NCBI GenBank assembly: GCA_036307445.1
Contig: JAXJXP010000029.1
Location: 4,837-68,836, forward strand
Direction of reading: 5' to 3'
Source of the DNA: HGM11525 sp036307445
Lineage (GTDB): Bacteria; Bacillota; Clostridia; UBA1381
DNA: 64,000 nt
Shown here: positions 27,694 through 36,147 of the stretch, in pieces
Position numbering within the stretch: position 1 is the stretch's first letter
Layout of the letters: every line of letters starts with the position of its first letter
Notes under the pieces: model-generated
Told to the model about the DNA's origin: nothing
Seen by the model: the letters and a program-made list of their open reading frames with translations, nothing else
The model's database searches: none
Position numbers and translations under genes: made by a program

Positions 27694-27728
27694 AAAAAAG
27701 TTCGTATATAATTTATACGAACTTTTTT
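27694..27728 (-). terminator. terminator after potD
   Basis: A 15-bp perfect stem (27694-27708 with 27714-27728) has a 5-base loop, and T-rich sequence follows on the minus strand, 15 bases beyond the potD stop. It also separates the pot operon from the blaI promoter. Confidence 0.9.
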
Positions 27729-27742
27729 CACTATACATTTTA

Positions 27743-28936
27743 TCAATAATTATCTCTGATTTTCTTTACAATATAGTTGTAAAGCATTATCGCTGCGAGT
27801 AAAAGTACTATACTAAGACTTGTAACATATACCCACGGCTCAACGGAATTTTCTATTTTCAGTGTTTCCCATAGTACATTTTGGAGCATTAAAGTTTCAG
27901 GTTCAAGATTTTCAAAATACTGCGTTATTATACCCAGATTTTCCGGATAAAGAATTTCCATAACATCCTCGTTCCAGTCGGTCATATCGCTTATATAAAC
28001 CTCACTCTCACGCACATTATCCAGCGGTGATGAGTACGCAATATATTCAGCATTAGCAATTGCAATATCATCCGATAGCATAAAGTTTATATATAACTCT
28101 GCAAGCTCTTTGTTTCTTGCACAGGAAGGAATACACATCGAGTCAACAAAGACATTTGTTCCCTCTTTGGGAAAGTAGAATTTAAGACTTTCGTTACTAT
28201 CGTGCATTGTGAGATAGTCGCCTGCATAGTACGGTGCAGCAGCAGCCGATCCGTTTTTCATTTTGTTGAAAATCTCGTCCATCACATAGCTTTGTACAAG
28301 CGGTTTTTGAGCCTTTAGCTTCTCTGCAGCATTCTCCCAAACAGCAGTATCGGTCGTGTTTACGTCCTGCCCTTCAGAATATATCGCAGTACCGAAAGCA
28401 TCTCTTGGGTTATTAAACTGCAGAATTTGCCCTTTGTACTTTTCGTTCCACAGAAGCTCCCAGCTTCCGATATCCTCTTCATCAACCATCTCTTCGTTAT
28501 AGATAATTCCTACCATACCGTATGTATAAGGCACAGAATACTCATTTTCAGGGTCAAAGAAAAGGTCTTTATAGTTTTCATTTACATACTCATAATTCGG
28601 AATATTACTAAAATCAAGCTTTAAAAGCATATCTTCTGCTATCATTTTCTCAATCATATAATCTGATGGGATTATAACATCATAGGATGCAGAGCCGCTT
28701 TTAATCTTGTTATACATATCCTCATTGCTTGCGTATGTAGTGTAATTAACCTTAACCTCTTTTCCAAGCTCTTCAATACAGTATTTTTCAAACTCCTCAT
28801 TGACATTTACCGTACCCTCTGAGCCATCGGAAATATACTCACCCCAGTTATAGACATTAAGAGTAAGGCTTTCCTCGCCTGCGCCGCAGCTACTTAGCAT
28901 CAAGACGGTAAAAATCATCAAAACCAGTTTTCTCAT
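27743..28936 (-). CDS. potD: spermidine/putrescine ABC transporter substrate-binding lipoprotein PotD
   Basis: The protein captures extracellular polyamines for PotABC. A lipobox LSSC gives lipid-anchored Cys17. The mature protein begins with the PotD signature LNVYNWGEYI and has YDVIIPSDYMI and PYTYGMVGIIYN. Length is 397 residues. Unusually, the C-terminus carries a hydrophobic helix (about residues 368-388, VYVTSLSIVLLLAAIMLYNYIV) followed by basic residues, so the protein may be anchored at both ends. It overlaps potC by four bases. Confidence 0.92.
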   Translation of the reverse strand: MRKLVLMIFTVLMLSSCGAGEESLTLNVYNWGEYISDGSEGTVNVNEEFEKYCIEELGKEVKVNYTTYASNEDMYNKIKSGSASYDVIIPSDYMIEKMIAEDMLLKLDFSNIPNYEYVNENYKDLFFDPENEYSVPYTYGMVGIIYNEEMVDEEDIGSWELLWNEKYKGQILQFNNPRDAFGTAIYSEGQDVNTTDTAVWENAAEKLKAQKPLVQSYVMDEIFNKMKNGSAAAAPYYAGDYLTMHDSNESLKFYFPKEGTNVFVDSMCIPSCARNKELAELYINFMLSDDIAIANAEYIAYSSPLDNVRESEVYISDMTDWNEDVMEILYPENLGIITQYFENLEPETLMLQNVLWETLKIENSVEPWVYVTSLSIVLLLAAIMLYNYIVKKIRDNY

Positions 28937-29742
28937 TTTAATGCCGCCTTTCTGTCCGCTGTCTTTTCCTTTGATGAGATATTAGACATTACCATCAAAA
29001 TTGTAACAGTAAGTATCATAAGTGTAGAAAGTGCGTATATATCAGGCTTTACCTCTTTTTTAGTCATAGAATAAATCAAAAGCGGCAAGGTCTGAAAATC
29101 ATTCCCTGTTGTGAAATAACTTATCACAAAATCATCAAGCGAAAGCGTAAATGCAAGAATAAATCCCGAAACCACACCTGACATAATATTAGGAAGCTCC
29201 ACCTTAAAGAATGACTGTATCGGTGTACATCCCAAATCCATCGCAGCTTCCGGAAGTGCTTTGTTCATTTGCAACAGCTTAGGTCTTACCGACAAAATCA
29301 CATACGGCAGACAAAAGCTTACGTGTGCAATCAGCAGTGTACCAAACCCAAGCTTGTCCTCACTCCCCAAAATTGTACCGATAAACACAAACAACAGCAT
29401 CATTGATATACCGGTCACAATATCAGGATTCATCATAGGGATATTGGTAACAGAAAGAAGCGAGCTTTTTGTAATTTTTGTTTTAAACTTAGTTATACCA
29501 ACTGCTGCAGCAGTACCAATCACAGTAGAAATGACAGATGCACTTATCGCAAGGACGAGAGTGTTTTTAAGTGCATTAAAGGTATCGGGGCTGTTAAATA
29601 GCTCCTTATACCAGTAGAAAGAAAGCCCTGTAAGCGTTCCGGTATTTGCCGTACTGTTAAAGGAAAAGAGCATAAGCACAAGAATTGGTATATACAAAAT
29701 TGTAAATACGAGCGCAACATATATTTTAGAAACTGTCTTCAA
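28933..29742 (-). CDS. potC: polyamine ABC transporter permease PotC
   Basis: Inner-membrane permease of 269 residues with about six helices; the EAA loop that docks the ATPase is EAAMDLGCTPIQSFFKVELP near residues 166-185. It pairs with PotB. The start is a TTG at 29740-29742 overlapping the potB stop (TTGA), with GAGGGG seven bases upstream. It overlaps potD by four bases. Confidence 0.92.
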   Translation of the reverse strand: MKTVSKIYVALVFTILYIPILVLMLFSFNSTANTGTLTGLSFYWYKELFNSPDTFNALKNTLVLAISASVISTVIGTAAAVGITKFKTKITKSSLLSVTNIPMMNPDIVTGISMMLLFVFIGTILGSEDKLGFGTLLIAHVSFCLPYVILSVRPKLLQMNKALPEAAMDLGCTPIQSFFKVELPNIMSGVVSGFILAFTLSLDDFVISYFTTGNDFQTLPLLIYSMTKKEVKPDIYALSTLMILTVTILMVMSNISSKEKTADRKAALK

Positions 29743-30563
29743 TTCTCGTCCCCTCCCTCTTTGTCAGCAAATCTATTCATTATTGCCAGGGAAATAAGCA
29801 CCAGAACCATCATCACAAGCGAAATTGCAGCACCGACATTGTATGTACTGCTGTTCTGGAACTGTCTTTCTATTGTATCACCTATCAGTTCAAACGTGCC
29901 TCCGCCGAGCTTTTGTGAAATATAGAAGGTGCTGATAGACGGTACAAACACCATTGTAACACCTGATATAATTCCTGAAGATGAAAGTGGCAGTACAACC
30001 CTTGTAAGTGTTCTAAAATAATTACAGCCCAAATCACCAGCCGCCTCAATAAGAGAGTTGTCAAGCTTTGCGATCGTTGTATAAATAGGCAGCACCATAT
30101 ACGGCAGAAAATCATATACCATTCCGAATATAACAGCACCCTTTGTTCCTATAAGATGCACTTTCCCAAGGTCAAGATAACCTAAAATAGTATTCAAAAA
30201 TCCGCCATCGTCCATAATTGCCATCATTGAATATGTTCTTATAAGAAGGTTTGTCCACATCGGGAGCATAACAAGTGTTATCATAATTTTCTGAGCACGT
30301 TCCCCGCTTTTAGCTATTATGTACGCCAAGGGATAACCTACCAGAAAACATATGAAAGTAGCAATTACAGAAAGACTTATCGAAAGCATAAAAGTGTTTA
30401 TATGTTCATTTAGTGCGGAGATATTATCAAACGTAAATGCACCTTCGGGAGTTGTAAATGTGTAATATACAACAAACAACAGTGGAGCAACTATAAAAAG
30501 TATTGCCCAAACAATATGCGGTGCAGCAGCAAGTCTGCCAAGTCCGCCTTTTACCTTATCCAT
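29739..30563 (-). CDS. potB: polyamine ABC transporter permease PotB
   Basis: Permease of 274 residues with six predicted helices and the EAA loop EAAGDLGCNYFRTLTRVVLP near residues 174-193. It forms the membrane channel with PotC. GGAGG lies seven bases before the ATG, two bases after potA. The order potA-B-C-D is canonical. Confidence 0.92.
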   Translation of the reverse strand: MDKVKGGLGRLAAAPHIVWAILFIVAPLLFVVYYTFTTPEGAFTFDNISALNEHINTFMLSISLSVIATFICFLVGYPLAYIIAKSGERAQKIMITLVMLPMWTNLLIRTYSMMAIMDDGGFLNTILGYLDLGKVHLIGTKGAVIFGMVYDFLPYMVLPIYTTIAKLDNSLIEAAGDLGCNYFRTLTRVVLPLSSSGIISGVTMVFVPSISTFYISQKLGGGTFELIGDTIERQFQNSSTYNVGAAISLVMMVLVLISLAIMNRFADKEGGDEN

Positions 30564-30565
30564 AC

Positions 30566-31681
30566 TTACTCCTCCACTGTTTCTGTATTTGATAGTTCTT
30601 CTATTTCATCACTAAATGTCGAATAGTCGCCATACTGACCGGAGTAATCGGATTTTTTCATAATATGAATTGCATCAGGCTCAATATAAATGCCTATTTC
30701 GGCATTAACTCCAACATAATCGGTAGACTGAATCATCCACTTAAAGCCGTCTATATCGACAATTATCTCATAATGAACGCCTTTAAAGGTTACTGACGTT
30801 ACAGTACCTGTAAGCATACCCTTATCCTTCTCAACTACATCTACATCCTCAGGCCTTACTACAACGTCTACGAGCTCATTTTTAGCAAAGCCCTTGTCTA
30901 CACAATCAAATGTATGACCAGAGAAAGTAACCTTATAGTCTTCGTTCATAATTCCGTCAACTATATTACTTTCACCAATAAAGTCTGCTACAAAGGCATT
31001 TACCGGCTCATTATATATGTCAATAGGTGTTCCAACCTGTTGAATTTGTCCGTCAGCCATTACAACTACTACATCTGACATAGAAAGTGCCTCTTCCTGA
31101 TCGTGTGTAACGTAGATAAAGGTAATACCTGTCTGCTTTTGAATTTTCTTAAGCTCGTTTTGCATATCCTTACGGAGCTTCAAATCAAGTGCACCGAGCG
31201 GTTCGTCCAAAAGAAGAATTCTCGGGTGGCTTATAAGTGCTCTCGCAATTGCAACTCTCTGCTGCTGTCCGCCCGAAAGCTTAGTAACATTCTTTCTCTC
31301 AAAGCCTTTTAGCGCCACAAGCTCAAGCATTTCTTTTACTCTCTTTGTTATCTCGGCATTAGAGAGCTTTTGCAGCCTTAGAGAAAAAGCAATATTTTCA
31401 AAAACATTAAGGTGCGGAAAGAGGGCGTATTTTTGGAAAACTGTGTTTATATGTCTTTTATGCGGAGGAAGATTATTGATTTTCTTACCCTCAAATAAAA
31501 GCTCACCTTCGTCCGGAGTTTCAAAGCCACCAACAATTCTGAGTGTTGTCGTTTTACCGCAACCTGAAGGTCCTAAAAATGTAACAAACTGTTTATCATA
31601 TATATCAAGATTTATGCTGTCTAAAACCTTTTCTCCATCAAACTCTTTTGATATATTCTTAAGCTCAATTATCTTTTTCAT
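30566..31681 (-). CDS. potA: polyamine ABC transporter ATP-binding protein PotA
   Basis: The ATPase energises polyamine import. Walker A is GPSGCGKTT, the signature is LSGGQQQR, Walker B is ILLLDEP, and a C-terminal TOBE-like regulatory domain begins near residue 275. I start at MKKIIELKN (31681), 371 residues; an in-frame TTG at 31702 is less likely. Only about 27 bases separate the start from the terminator of the upstream structured RNA, so no independent promoter fits. Expression probably depends on read-through of that terminator. Confidence 0.94.
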   Translation of the reverse strand: MKKIIELKNISKEFDGEKVLDSINLDIYDKQFVTFLGPSGCGKTTTLRIVGGFETPDEGELLFEGKKINNLPPHKRHINTVFQKYALFPHLNVFENIAFSLRLQKLSNAEITKRVKEMLELVALKGFERKNVTKLSGGQQQRVAIARALISHPRILLLDEPLGALDLKLRKDMQNELKKIQKQTGITFIYVTHDQEEALSMSDVVVVMADGQIQQVGTPIDIYNEPVNAFVADFIGESNIVDGIMNEDYKVTFSGHTFDCVDKGFAKNELVDVVVRPEDVDVVEKDKGMLTGTVTSVTFKGVHYEIIVDIDGFKWMIQSTDYVGVNAEIGIYIEPDAIHIMKKSDYSGQYGDYSTFSDEIEELSNTETVEE

Positions 31682-31707
31682 ATTTTTGTTCACCCCATCC
31701 AAAAATT

Positions 31708-31743
31708 AAAAAAACGGTAAGCAATGCAAAACATCGCTTACCG
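31708..31743 (-). terminator. terminator of the structured RNA, directly before potA
   Basis: A 12-bp stem (31732-31743 with 31715-31726, one G-U pair) is followed by seven T on the minus strand. The potA ribosome binding site begins about ten bases further on. Confidence 0.88.
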
Positions 31744-32073
31744 TGAAAATCAGACATCATAATCCTTATGTACCAGAAAGATATTATCGGATAGGTTATA
31801 GAGCTTAAGTAAAGATTGCTTACGCGTACTCTTATTGACCGTTTCACAAGTCGATGTGTGCATCGTATATGGTTATAAAGTAACCAACTTATAAAATTTG
31901 AGCTTTTAACTCAATCAATAAGGCAGGTTATCCCTGCCAACCGATTAACTCGGCGTTCGGCGTTCGACCCGGCTGTCCGTGTGGCCTTAGCTTGAAAAAA
32001 ACACAAGCGGTCGTACATTCTCACTCTTGGAAAACCTATCTAAATATCAGCTTGCTTCCAATTGTTTGATGAT
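31708..32073 (-). ncRNA. structured non-coding RNA or leader upstream of potA (raiA-motif-like candidate)
   Basis: No protein is encoded. A consensus promoter lies just upstream (32080-32108) and an intrinsic terminator ends the unit (31708-31743), giving a transcript of about 365 nt. A long-range helix closes the body: 32033-32040 pairs with 31790-31797 (8 bp), extended by 32043-32048 with 31780-31785. Inside are at least six local hairpins: 31990-32008, 31941-31953, 31922-31938, 31898-31914, 31871-31885 and 31852-31865. Six bases at 32056-32061 can also pair with 32027-32032. Size, hairpin density and host fit the raiA-motif RNA of Firmicutes, but I cannot confirm the family from memory. 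It may be a stand-alone RNA, a leader controlling potABCD, or both. Confidence 0.8.
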
Positions 32074-32079
32074 GAGAAA

Positions 32080-32108
32080 AGTATATCACAATTTTATTTT
32101 TATGTCAA
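32080..32108 (-). promoter_or_regulatory. promoter of the structured RNA
   Basis: Minus-strand TTGACA (32103-32108) and TATACT (32080-32085) are 17 bases apart. The start point is predicted near 32073. Confidence 0.82.
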
Positions 32109-32136
32109 CAGAAAATTGTCGAATATATTGTAAATA

Positions 32137-32823
32137 TTATGCTAAAGGTGTTATGCTGCTCTTATACCCAGTAATTGATATTATCTCGTCCTCAGTTATA
32201 CTTTTTGGAAGCTCAACTGTAAAGATATAATTTTTTGTCCTATCATCATTCATTTTAACTGAAGTTGTATGAATTTTTACAGATTTTTCATTGAAAATAT
32301 TTATCATTTTATGTTGGAAATCACTTTCGTCAACTCCTGTTATAGAAAGCACCTTCATTCTCGCATTTTTGCTTCTGTGAAAATCAAGATGCAATAGTAG
32401 CTGTGCTAAAAGAATTACAAACGTTGCTCCAACGCCGATAAAATACATTCCGGCACCAATTGCCATACCAATACCTGATGTTGCCCATATTCCTGCAGCA
32501 GTGGTGAGTCCGGTAATAGTGTTTTTGTGTACAAATATCATCCCCGCTCCAAGAAAACCTATACCGCTCGCAATAGTAGAAGCAACTCTGGAAGGGTCAA
32601 GTCTTATTTCTCCTTCAAAACCAACCGAGTTTGCGATTTCAGTAACGTCAAAGAATGCGTATTTTGATACAATCATTATAATAGCCGCACCGCAGGCAAC
32701 GACAAAATGCGTTCTGATCCCTGCCTCCTTTGAGCGATTTTTACGCTCCAATCCTACAATCATTCCGCATACTCCTGCAAGAATTATTCTAAAAATATAA
32801 ACAAGCTCCAGCTGATTTATCAT
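32137..32823 (-). CDS. MgtC/SapB family membrane protein
   Basis: The protein has 228 residues. The N-terminal MgtC domain shows about four helices with GMIVGLERKNRSKEAGIRTH and GFLGAGMIFV; a C-terminal soluble domain of about 80 residues resembles the ACT-like tail of longer MgtC proteins. MgtC proteins are linked to magnesium homeostasis and modulation of F-type ATPase, but the role of most homologues is unknown. The start at MINQLELV (32823) has AGGGGAG eight bases upstream. It is 32 bases after the YitT-like gene, so probably co-transcribed. Confidence 0.88.
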   Translation of the reverse strand: MINQLELVYIFRIILAGVCGMIVGLERKNRSKEAGIRTHFVVACGAAIIMIVSKYAFFDVTEIANSVGFEGEIRLDPSRVASTIASGIGFLGAGMIFVHKNTITGLTTAAGIWATSGIGMAIGAGMYFIGVGATFVILLAQLLLHLDFHRSKNARMKVLSITGVDESDFQHKMINIFNEKSVKIHTTSVKMNDDRTKNYIFTVELPKSITEDEIISITGYKSSITPLA

Positions 32824-32854
32824 ATAACATTCTCCCCTCAATACAAACATAGGT

Positions 32855-33442
32855 CTATTGTTTGATCTTTTTTTGTAATATTCCAATTATTTGTCCTGAC
32901 AAAAATACTGTCAGCAAAGAAAAAATAATTCTTTTGAAATCAAGATATGTGAGCGATAATGCCAATACTATAAAATCGAAGATAAGATAAGACCAGCGAA
33001 TATCCATTTTAAATATCTTGCTTAAACTCATCGCTAATGCATCATCACCGCATGGTGCACCGTCTGCCGATACACATAGTCCTGTACCTATGCCGACAAA
33101 TACCGCACCTGCGATTGCAGCCAAGAGCGGATACTCTGCAATTTGAGGAAACATAGGTCCTATCCATTCAAAAATGCCATAAAATGCCGAAAATCCCAAT
33201 CCTGCTATAATAGAATATGCAACAAACCTCTTACCTAATACCGCAATTCCTATAATATACCCGCAGGCATTCAATACAAATCCGGAAACGGCAGGTGAAA
33301 TATTAAACCAATACCTCAAAAGAAGGGTTAATCCAAGAAATCCCCCCTCAGTTACTCCCGAAAGTGAATGCACATTAAAGAGTCCGAACGATAAAATCGC
33401 ACTTCCTGCTATATTAAGTAATATTTTATATTCTTTCCTCAT
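32855..33442 (-). CDS. YitT family (DUF161) membrane protein
   Basis: An integral membrane protein of 195 residues with five to six helices. The opening SGVTEGGFLGLTLLL and the SADGAPCGDDALAMSLSKI segment fit the YitT/YczE-like group, whose transport role is unproven. The start at MRKEYKILL (33442) follows CAGG at nine bases; an in-frame TTG at 33478 would extend it. It shares a transcript with the MgtC-like gene. Confidence 0.82.
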   Translation of the reverse strand: MRKEYKILLNIAGSAILSFGLFNVHSLSGVTEGGFLGLTLLLRYWFNISPAVSGFVLNACGYIIGIAVLGKRFVAYSIIAGLGFSAFYGIFEWIGPMFPQIAEYPLLAAIAGAVFVGIGTGLCVSADGAPCGDDALAMSLSKIFKMDIRWSYLIFDFIVLALSLTYLDFKRIIFSLLTVFLSGQIIGILQKKIKQ

Positions 33443-33569
33443 TGTTTTAAACCTGCTTTTTATATTTTTATACGGCAAAGCGACACCGATGCCGACAACA
33501 ATTTACCTAAACCATTCTCCATTGTATCACATTTTTGATATATTCTTAATTTCAAAATTTTATAATTTG

Positions 33570-33598
33570 AGTATATAACAACAAATATATTTTGTCAA
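33570..33598 (-). promoter_or_regulatory. promoter of the YitT-MgtC unit
   Basis: Minus-strand TTGACA (33593-33598) and TATACT (33570-33575) are 17 bases apart, leaving a leader of about 120 nt in which I see no known riboswitch. The remaining 33600-33680 stretch is AT-rich without recognisable content. Confidence 0.75.
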
Positions 33599-33683
33599 CC
33601 AAAAGACAATACATCACGGTGAAAACGGGAATAAATATCAAAATGTGAAATGAAGTCAATGAAAGAACTAAAAAATTATTGTC

Positions 33684-33716
33684 AAAAATAGAGTGCAGTT
33701 CAAAATCCGCACTCTA
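33684..33716 (-). terminator. terminator after the lipoprotein gene
   Basis: An 8-bp stem TAGAGTGC/GCACTCTA (33689-33696 with 33709-33716) is followed by five T on the minus strand. It lies 11 bases past the stop of the lipoprotein gene. Confidence 0.75.
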
Positions 33717-33727
33717 AAAAACAAAAT

Positions 33728-34192
33728 TTACATCATAATTTTCTCTGTAATACTTATTACCTCATTATCAGCTATATCAAAGAAAAATGGCATTTTCGGC
33801 TGAGAATTTTCGTAAGCATTTAGATATTTAATAAAATCTTCCTTATTTGTAGTAGAAAACTCTCTACTATTACCGTCTTCTACAAAATCATTTTTCCAAT
33901 CAATAAAATTGTAAACAGTTTCTTGGGTTAATGTGTACTCTTCTAATACAACTTCAGTATTATTTATGTAATATCCATTTACCATATCAAAGTCTGTTAA
34001 CTTGAGTTCAGCTATTCTTTCTGTGTCCTCAGCAGTAACACATTCAGCGATATCAACAACAATTACATTATCTTTAATCTCTTTTACAAAAGCACAAATT
34101 TCAGTCTTATTCTCTACTGCTGTATCGTTATTACAAGCACAAACTGAAAACATACATATCATAACTAAAATCGACAACAGAACCTTCTTCAT
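33728..34192 (-). CDS. putative lipoprotein, function unknown
   Basis: The protein has 155 residues with a type II signal peptide; the lipobox VCAC gives lipidated Cys20. The mature part is acidic, with repeated short beta-like stretches, and I recognise no family. The start at MKKVLLSIL (34192) has GGAGG upstream; a TTG at 34213 in frame precedes that site and is unlikely. It appears monocistronic: a terminator follows and a gap of about 185 bases with no visible feature precedes it. Confidence 0.7.
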   Translation of the reverse strand: MKKVLLSILVMICMFSVCACNNDTAVENKTEICAFVKEIKDNVIVVDIAECVTAEDTERIAELKLTDFDMVNGYYINNTEVVLEEYTLTQETVYNFIDWKNDFVEDGNSREFSTTNKEDFIKYLNAYENSQPKMPFFFDIADNEVISITEKIMM

Positions 34193-34376
34193 ACCAATTC
34201 CTCCTATATTCAATTATTGCACATTCATATTATATCATATAAAACACCTTAAGTAAATATGTATAAGCAATAATATTAAAATTTATTTGTCTCCTAAATT
34301 AAAAAACTGTTTTCTTTTATTTTTTTGGACAATATAACAAAAACAGATAACTAAGTATCTGTCTTTGATTAAAATA

Positions 34377-34811
34377 TTATAAGAATTTTCTAATATCTAC
34401 TGCAAGCTTTTCTTCAAGGTTAATAAGACGCTTGCATATGTCTTTTGACACCTCGTCAGCAGCCTCATATTCATTTAAATATTTGTTAAGAGATTTAACA
34501 CCCATATTACATCCATCTGTCATCAAATCAGCAATTGTATTATCAGAATCATTCATTGCAAGTTTGATGTTGGTTTTCATCCAAGACATACTTTTAGCGA
34601 TGGCTGCAGGCTCTTTGCCTTCATCCTGATACTTATCCAGAAGCTCCTGAATTTCGCTGTCGAGCTTTTCGTGTTCATTTTTACAATCGGTCAAAAGCTT
34701 TTCAAACTCTCCGCTTTCAACATTCCCTAATACATCCTCAATTGAAGAAATGCCCATTTTCACTCCTGCGTCGCATTCACGCAAAAGCCTTATTGAATCC
34801 TGCTCTATCAT
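34377..34811 (-). CDS. small helical protein, function unknown
   Basis: The protein has 144 residues, highly charged, with no signal peptide or membrane segment. Long amphipathic helices are evident (about 3-25, 32-60, 66-95, 100-142), suggesting a four-helix bundle like those of the ferritin-like/DUF2383 type, but the iron-binding pattern of ferritins is not evident. Start at MIEQDSIRLL (34811), with AAAGGAG eight bases upstream. It lies between the lipoprotein and bile salt hydrolase genes, which give no functional hint. Confidence 0.7.
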   Translation of the reverse strand: MIEQDSIRLLRECDAGVKMGISSIEDVLGNVESGEFEKLLTDCKNEHEKLDSEIQELLDKYQDEGKEPAAIAKSMSWMKTNIKLAMNDSDNTIADLMTDGCNMGVKSLNKYLNEYEAADEVSKDICKRLINLEEKLAVDIRKFL

Positions 34812-34871
34812 AACAACTACTCCTTTATACTGTTTTATATTAATTATTTCCAAATCTATTTGTAATATACC

Positions 34872-35843
34872 TCAGTTAATATAAAGGATTTGTTCACCTG
34901 TTACGAGCGGATAACTTATCAATGCATCAGATTCAAGATTTTCTTTATTCATATCAACGGCAGAAATCCGGTGATTTTCATATGTTTTGTAATAATATAT
35001 ACCCTTGTCAAGATTACAGCAAGAAGAATACACAGTAATTTCATATTTGCCATCAAGATATACACTGCCTCTTTGCTGTTCTACTGATGAAAGTATATGA
35101 AAGCATTGACTTATACTTTCTTTCTCACTAACACCTGACGTTGAGTTCAATTTAACAAAAGAAGCTCTTACAAACCTTGACGCAGATGATAAATCTCCAG
35201 GCAAACCAATCCCTCCCATACCATTGCTGTAAGGCTCAAGTGAAATACTTTCGCAAAAACGGTTATTAGCTTCATTGCTTGTAACATTAAGATAGTTATT
35301 AAGCCAAAACAACTGATATTTAAATGACGGGTTGTTAGTCAGTATGCCAACAGGATTGTCGTAAACCTTCAGCCCACTTTTTTCCTGCTCAACTACTATC
35401 GACTTATTATTGTGACAAATCATCCAATGCAGTGGTGTTGGTAGTAATTCTTTACTGAAAGCTTCATTAGTTATTACAACATTCTCTATCAGTTCTTTTA
35501 CCTCGGTCAAATTTTTGCATCTGCCAAGCACCCATGGTATAAACTCAAATGAAGAAATATTGTCTTTACCATTAGTTATCTCTTTGTAGTCTGCATTATC
35601 AGGGAAATTAAGTCCTGCTATTCCAACACCTTTTTCATTAATAGCATCATAATATAAAGGATAGTCATTTACCACATATGCCATTCCGATAATTGCGTAA
35701 TGATTTACCATCGTCTGATTATGCCTAAACTTTAGCGGAAAGTTTCTCGGTGTGATAGTAACAGTTTCATTATACGAGTACTCTAAATCAAGATTTCTTC
35801 CAAAATAGTTTTCTTCTGTTTTATAAGTAATAGCTGTACACAT
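34872..35843 (-). CDS. bsh: bile salt hydrolase (choloylglycine hydrolase family)
   Basis: An N-terminal-nucleophile hydrolase that cleaves the amide bond of conjugated bile acids; penicillin V acylases share the fold. Cys2 becomes the nucleophile after Met removal. GRNLD supplies Arg16 and Asp19, AGLNFP an Asn near residue 79, LTNNPSF an Asn near 170, and ASRFVRASF an Arg near 222: the full residue set of Clostridium bile salt hydrolases. The segment GIYYYKTYENHRISAVDMNKENL near the end is also close to those enzymes. No secretion signal, so intracellular. GGAGGAGA precedes the ATG. It sits beside duplicated tRNA-Lys 3' ends, a typical scar of gene transfer. Confidence 0.93.
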   Translation of the reverse strand: MCTAITYKTEENYFGRNLDLEYSYNETVTITPRNFPLKFRHNQTMVNHYAIIGMAYVVNDYPLYYDAINEKGVGIAGLNFPDNADYKEITNGKDNISSFEFIPWVLGRCKNLTEVKELIENVVITNEAFSKELLPTPLHWMICHNNKSIVVEQEKSGLKVYDNPVGILTNNPSFKYQLFWLNNYLNVTSNEANNRFCESISLEPYSNGMGGIGLPGDLSSASRFVRASFVKLNSTSGVSEKESISQCFHILSSVEQQRGSVYLDGKYEITVYSSCCNLDKGIYYYKTYENHRISAVDMNKENLESDALISYPLVTGEQILYIN

Positions 35844-35890
35844 ATTCTCTCCTCCATATTGTTAAATATATTATGTACAGTTATTTGTTT

Positions 35891-35919
35891 ATTATATAAA
35901 TCAGGTGTAGAAACAACAA
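35891..35919 (-). promoter_or_regulatory. possible bile salt hydrolase promoter
   Basis: Minus-strand TTGTTG (35914-35919) and TATAAT (35891-35896) are 17 bases apart, about 48 bases upstream of the start codon. The -35 abuts the direct-repeat copy 1 described next. Confidence 0.55.
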
Positions 35920-35975
35920 AAAAAACTGAAAGACACCTTCGGTATCTTTCAGTTTTTGGTACGCGATCAGGGGCT
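35919..35975 (-). repeat. 57-bp direct repeat, copy 1 (tRNA-Lys 3' end plus terminator)
   Basis: Identical to 36091-36147 at an offset of 172 bases. It contains the hairpin terminator (35921-35957) and the last 19 bases of tRNA-Lys including the CCA end, then diverges. The intervening 35976-36090 stretch is about 56% GC by my count, well above its surroundings, and holds no gene. The structure resembles the att duplications left by integration at tRNA 3' ends. Confidence 0.85.
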
Positions 35976-36090
35976 ACGACTCGGACTTTGTCCTCGCTTG
36001 TATGCTCCGCCTTTTCCAATCACACTTCGCTTCGCTCGTCTTCTTGGTGGCTCCGCGATCTCACCCTTCGGGTTCTCGCCCTTTCGCAAT

Positions 36091-36147
36091 AAAAAAACTG
36101 AAAGACACCTTCGGTATCTTTCAGTTTTTGGTACGCGATCAGGGGCT
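36091..36147 (-). repeat. 57-bp direct repeat, copy 2 (native tRNA-Lys 3' end plus terminator)
   Basis: This copy contains the terminator hairpin (36093-36129) and overlaps the 3' end of the intact tRNA-Lys gene. On the minus strand the hairpin, a 13-bp stem with an inner three-pair extension, is followed by a T run, so it also works as the tRNA terminator. Confidence 0.85.

Noticed and set aside
31788..32048. Cobalamin, T-box or other well-known riboswitch before potA
   Set aside because: None of their core sequences that I know (for example the T-box AGGGTGGNACCGCG or the B12 box) is present.
35976..36090. Protein-coding gene in the GC-rich spacer
   Set aside because: Open frames there are short, arginine/proline-rich, extend across the duplicated terminators, and have no ribosome binding site.
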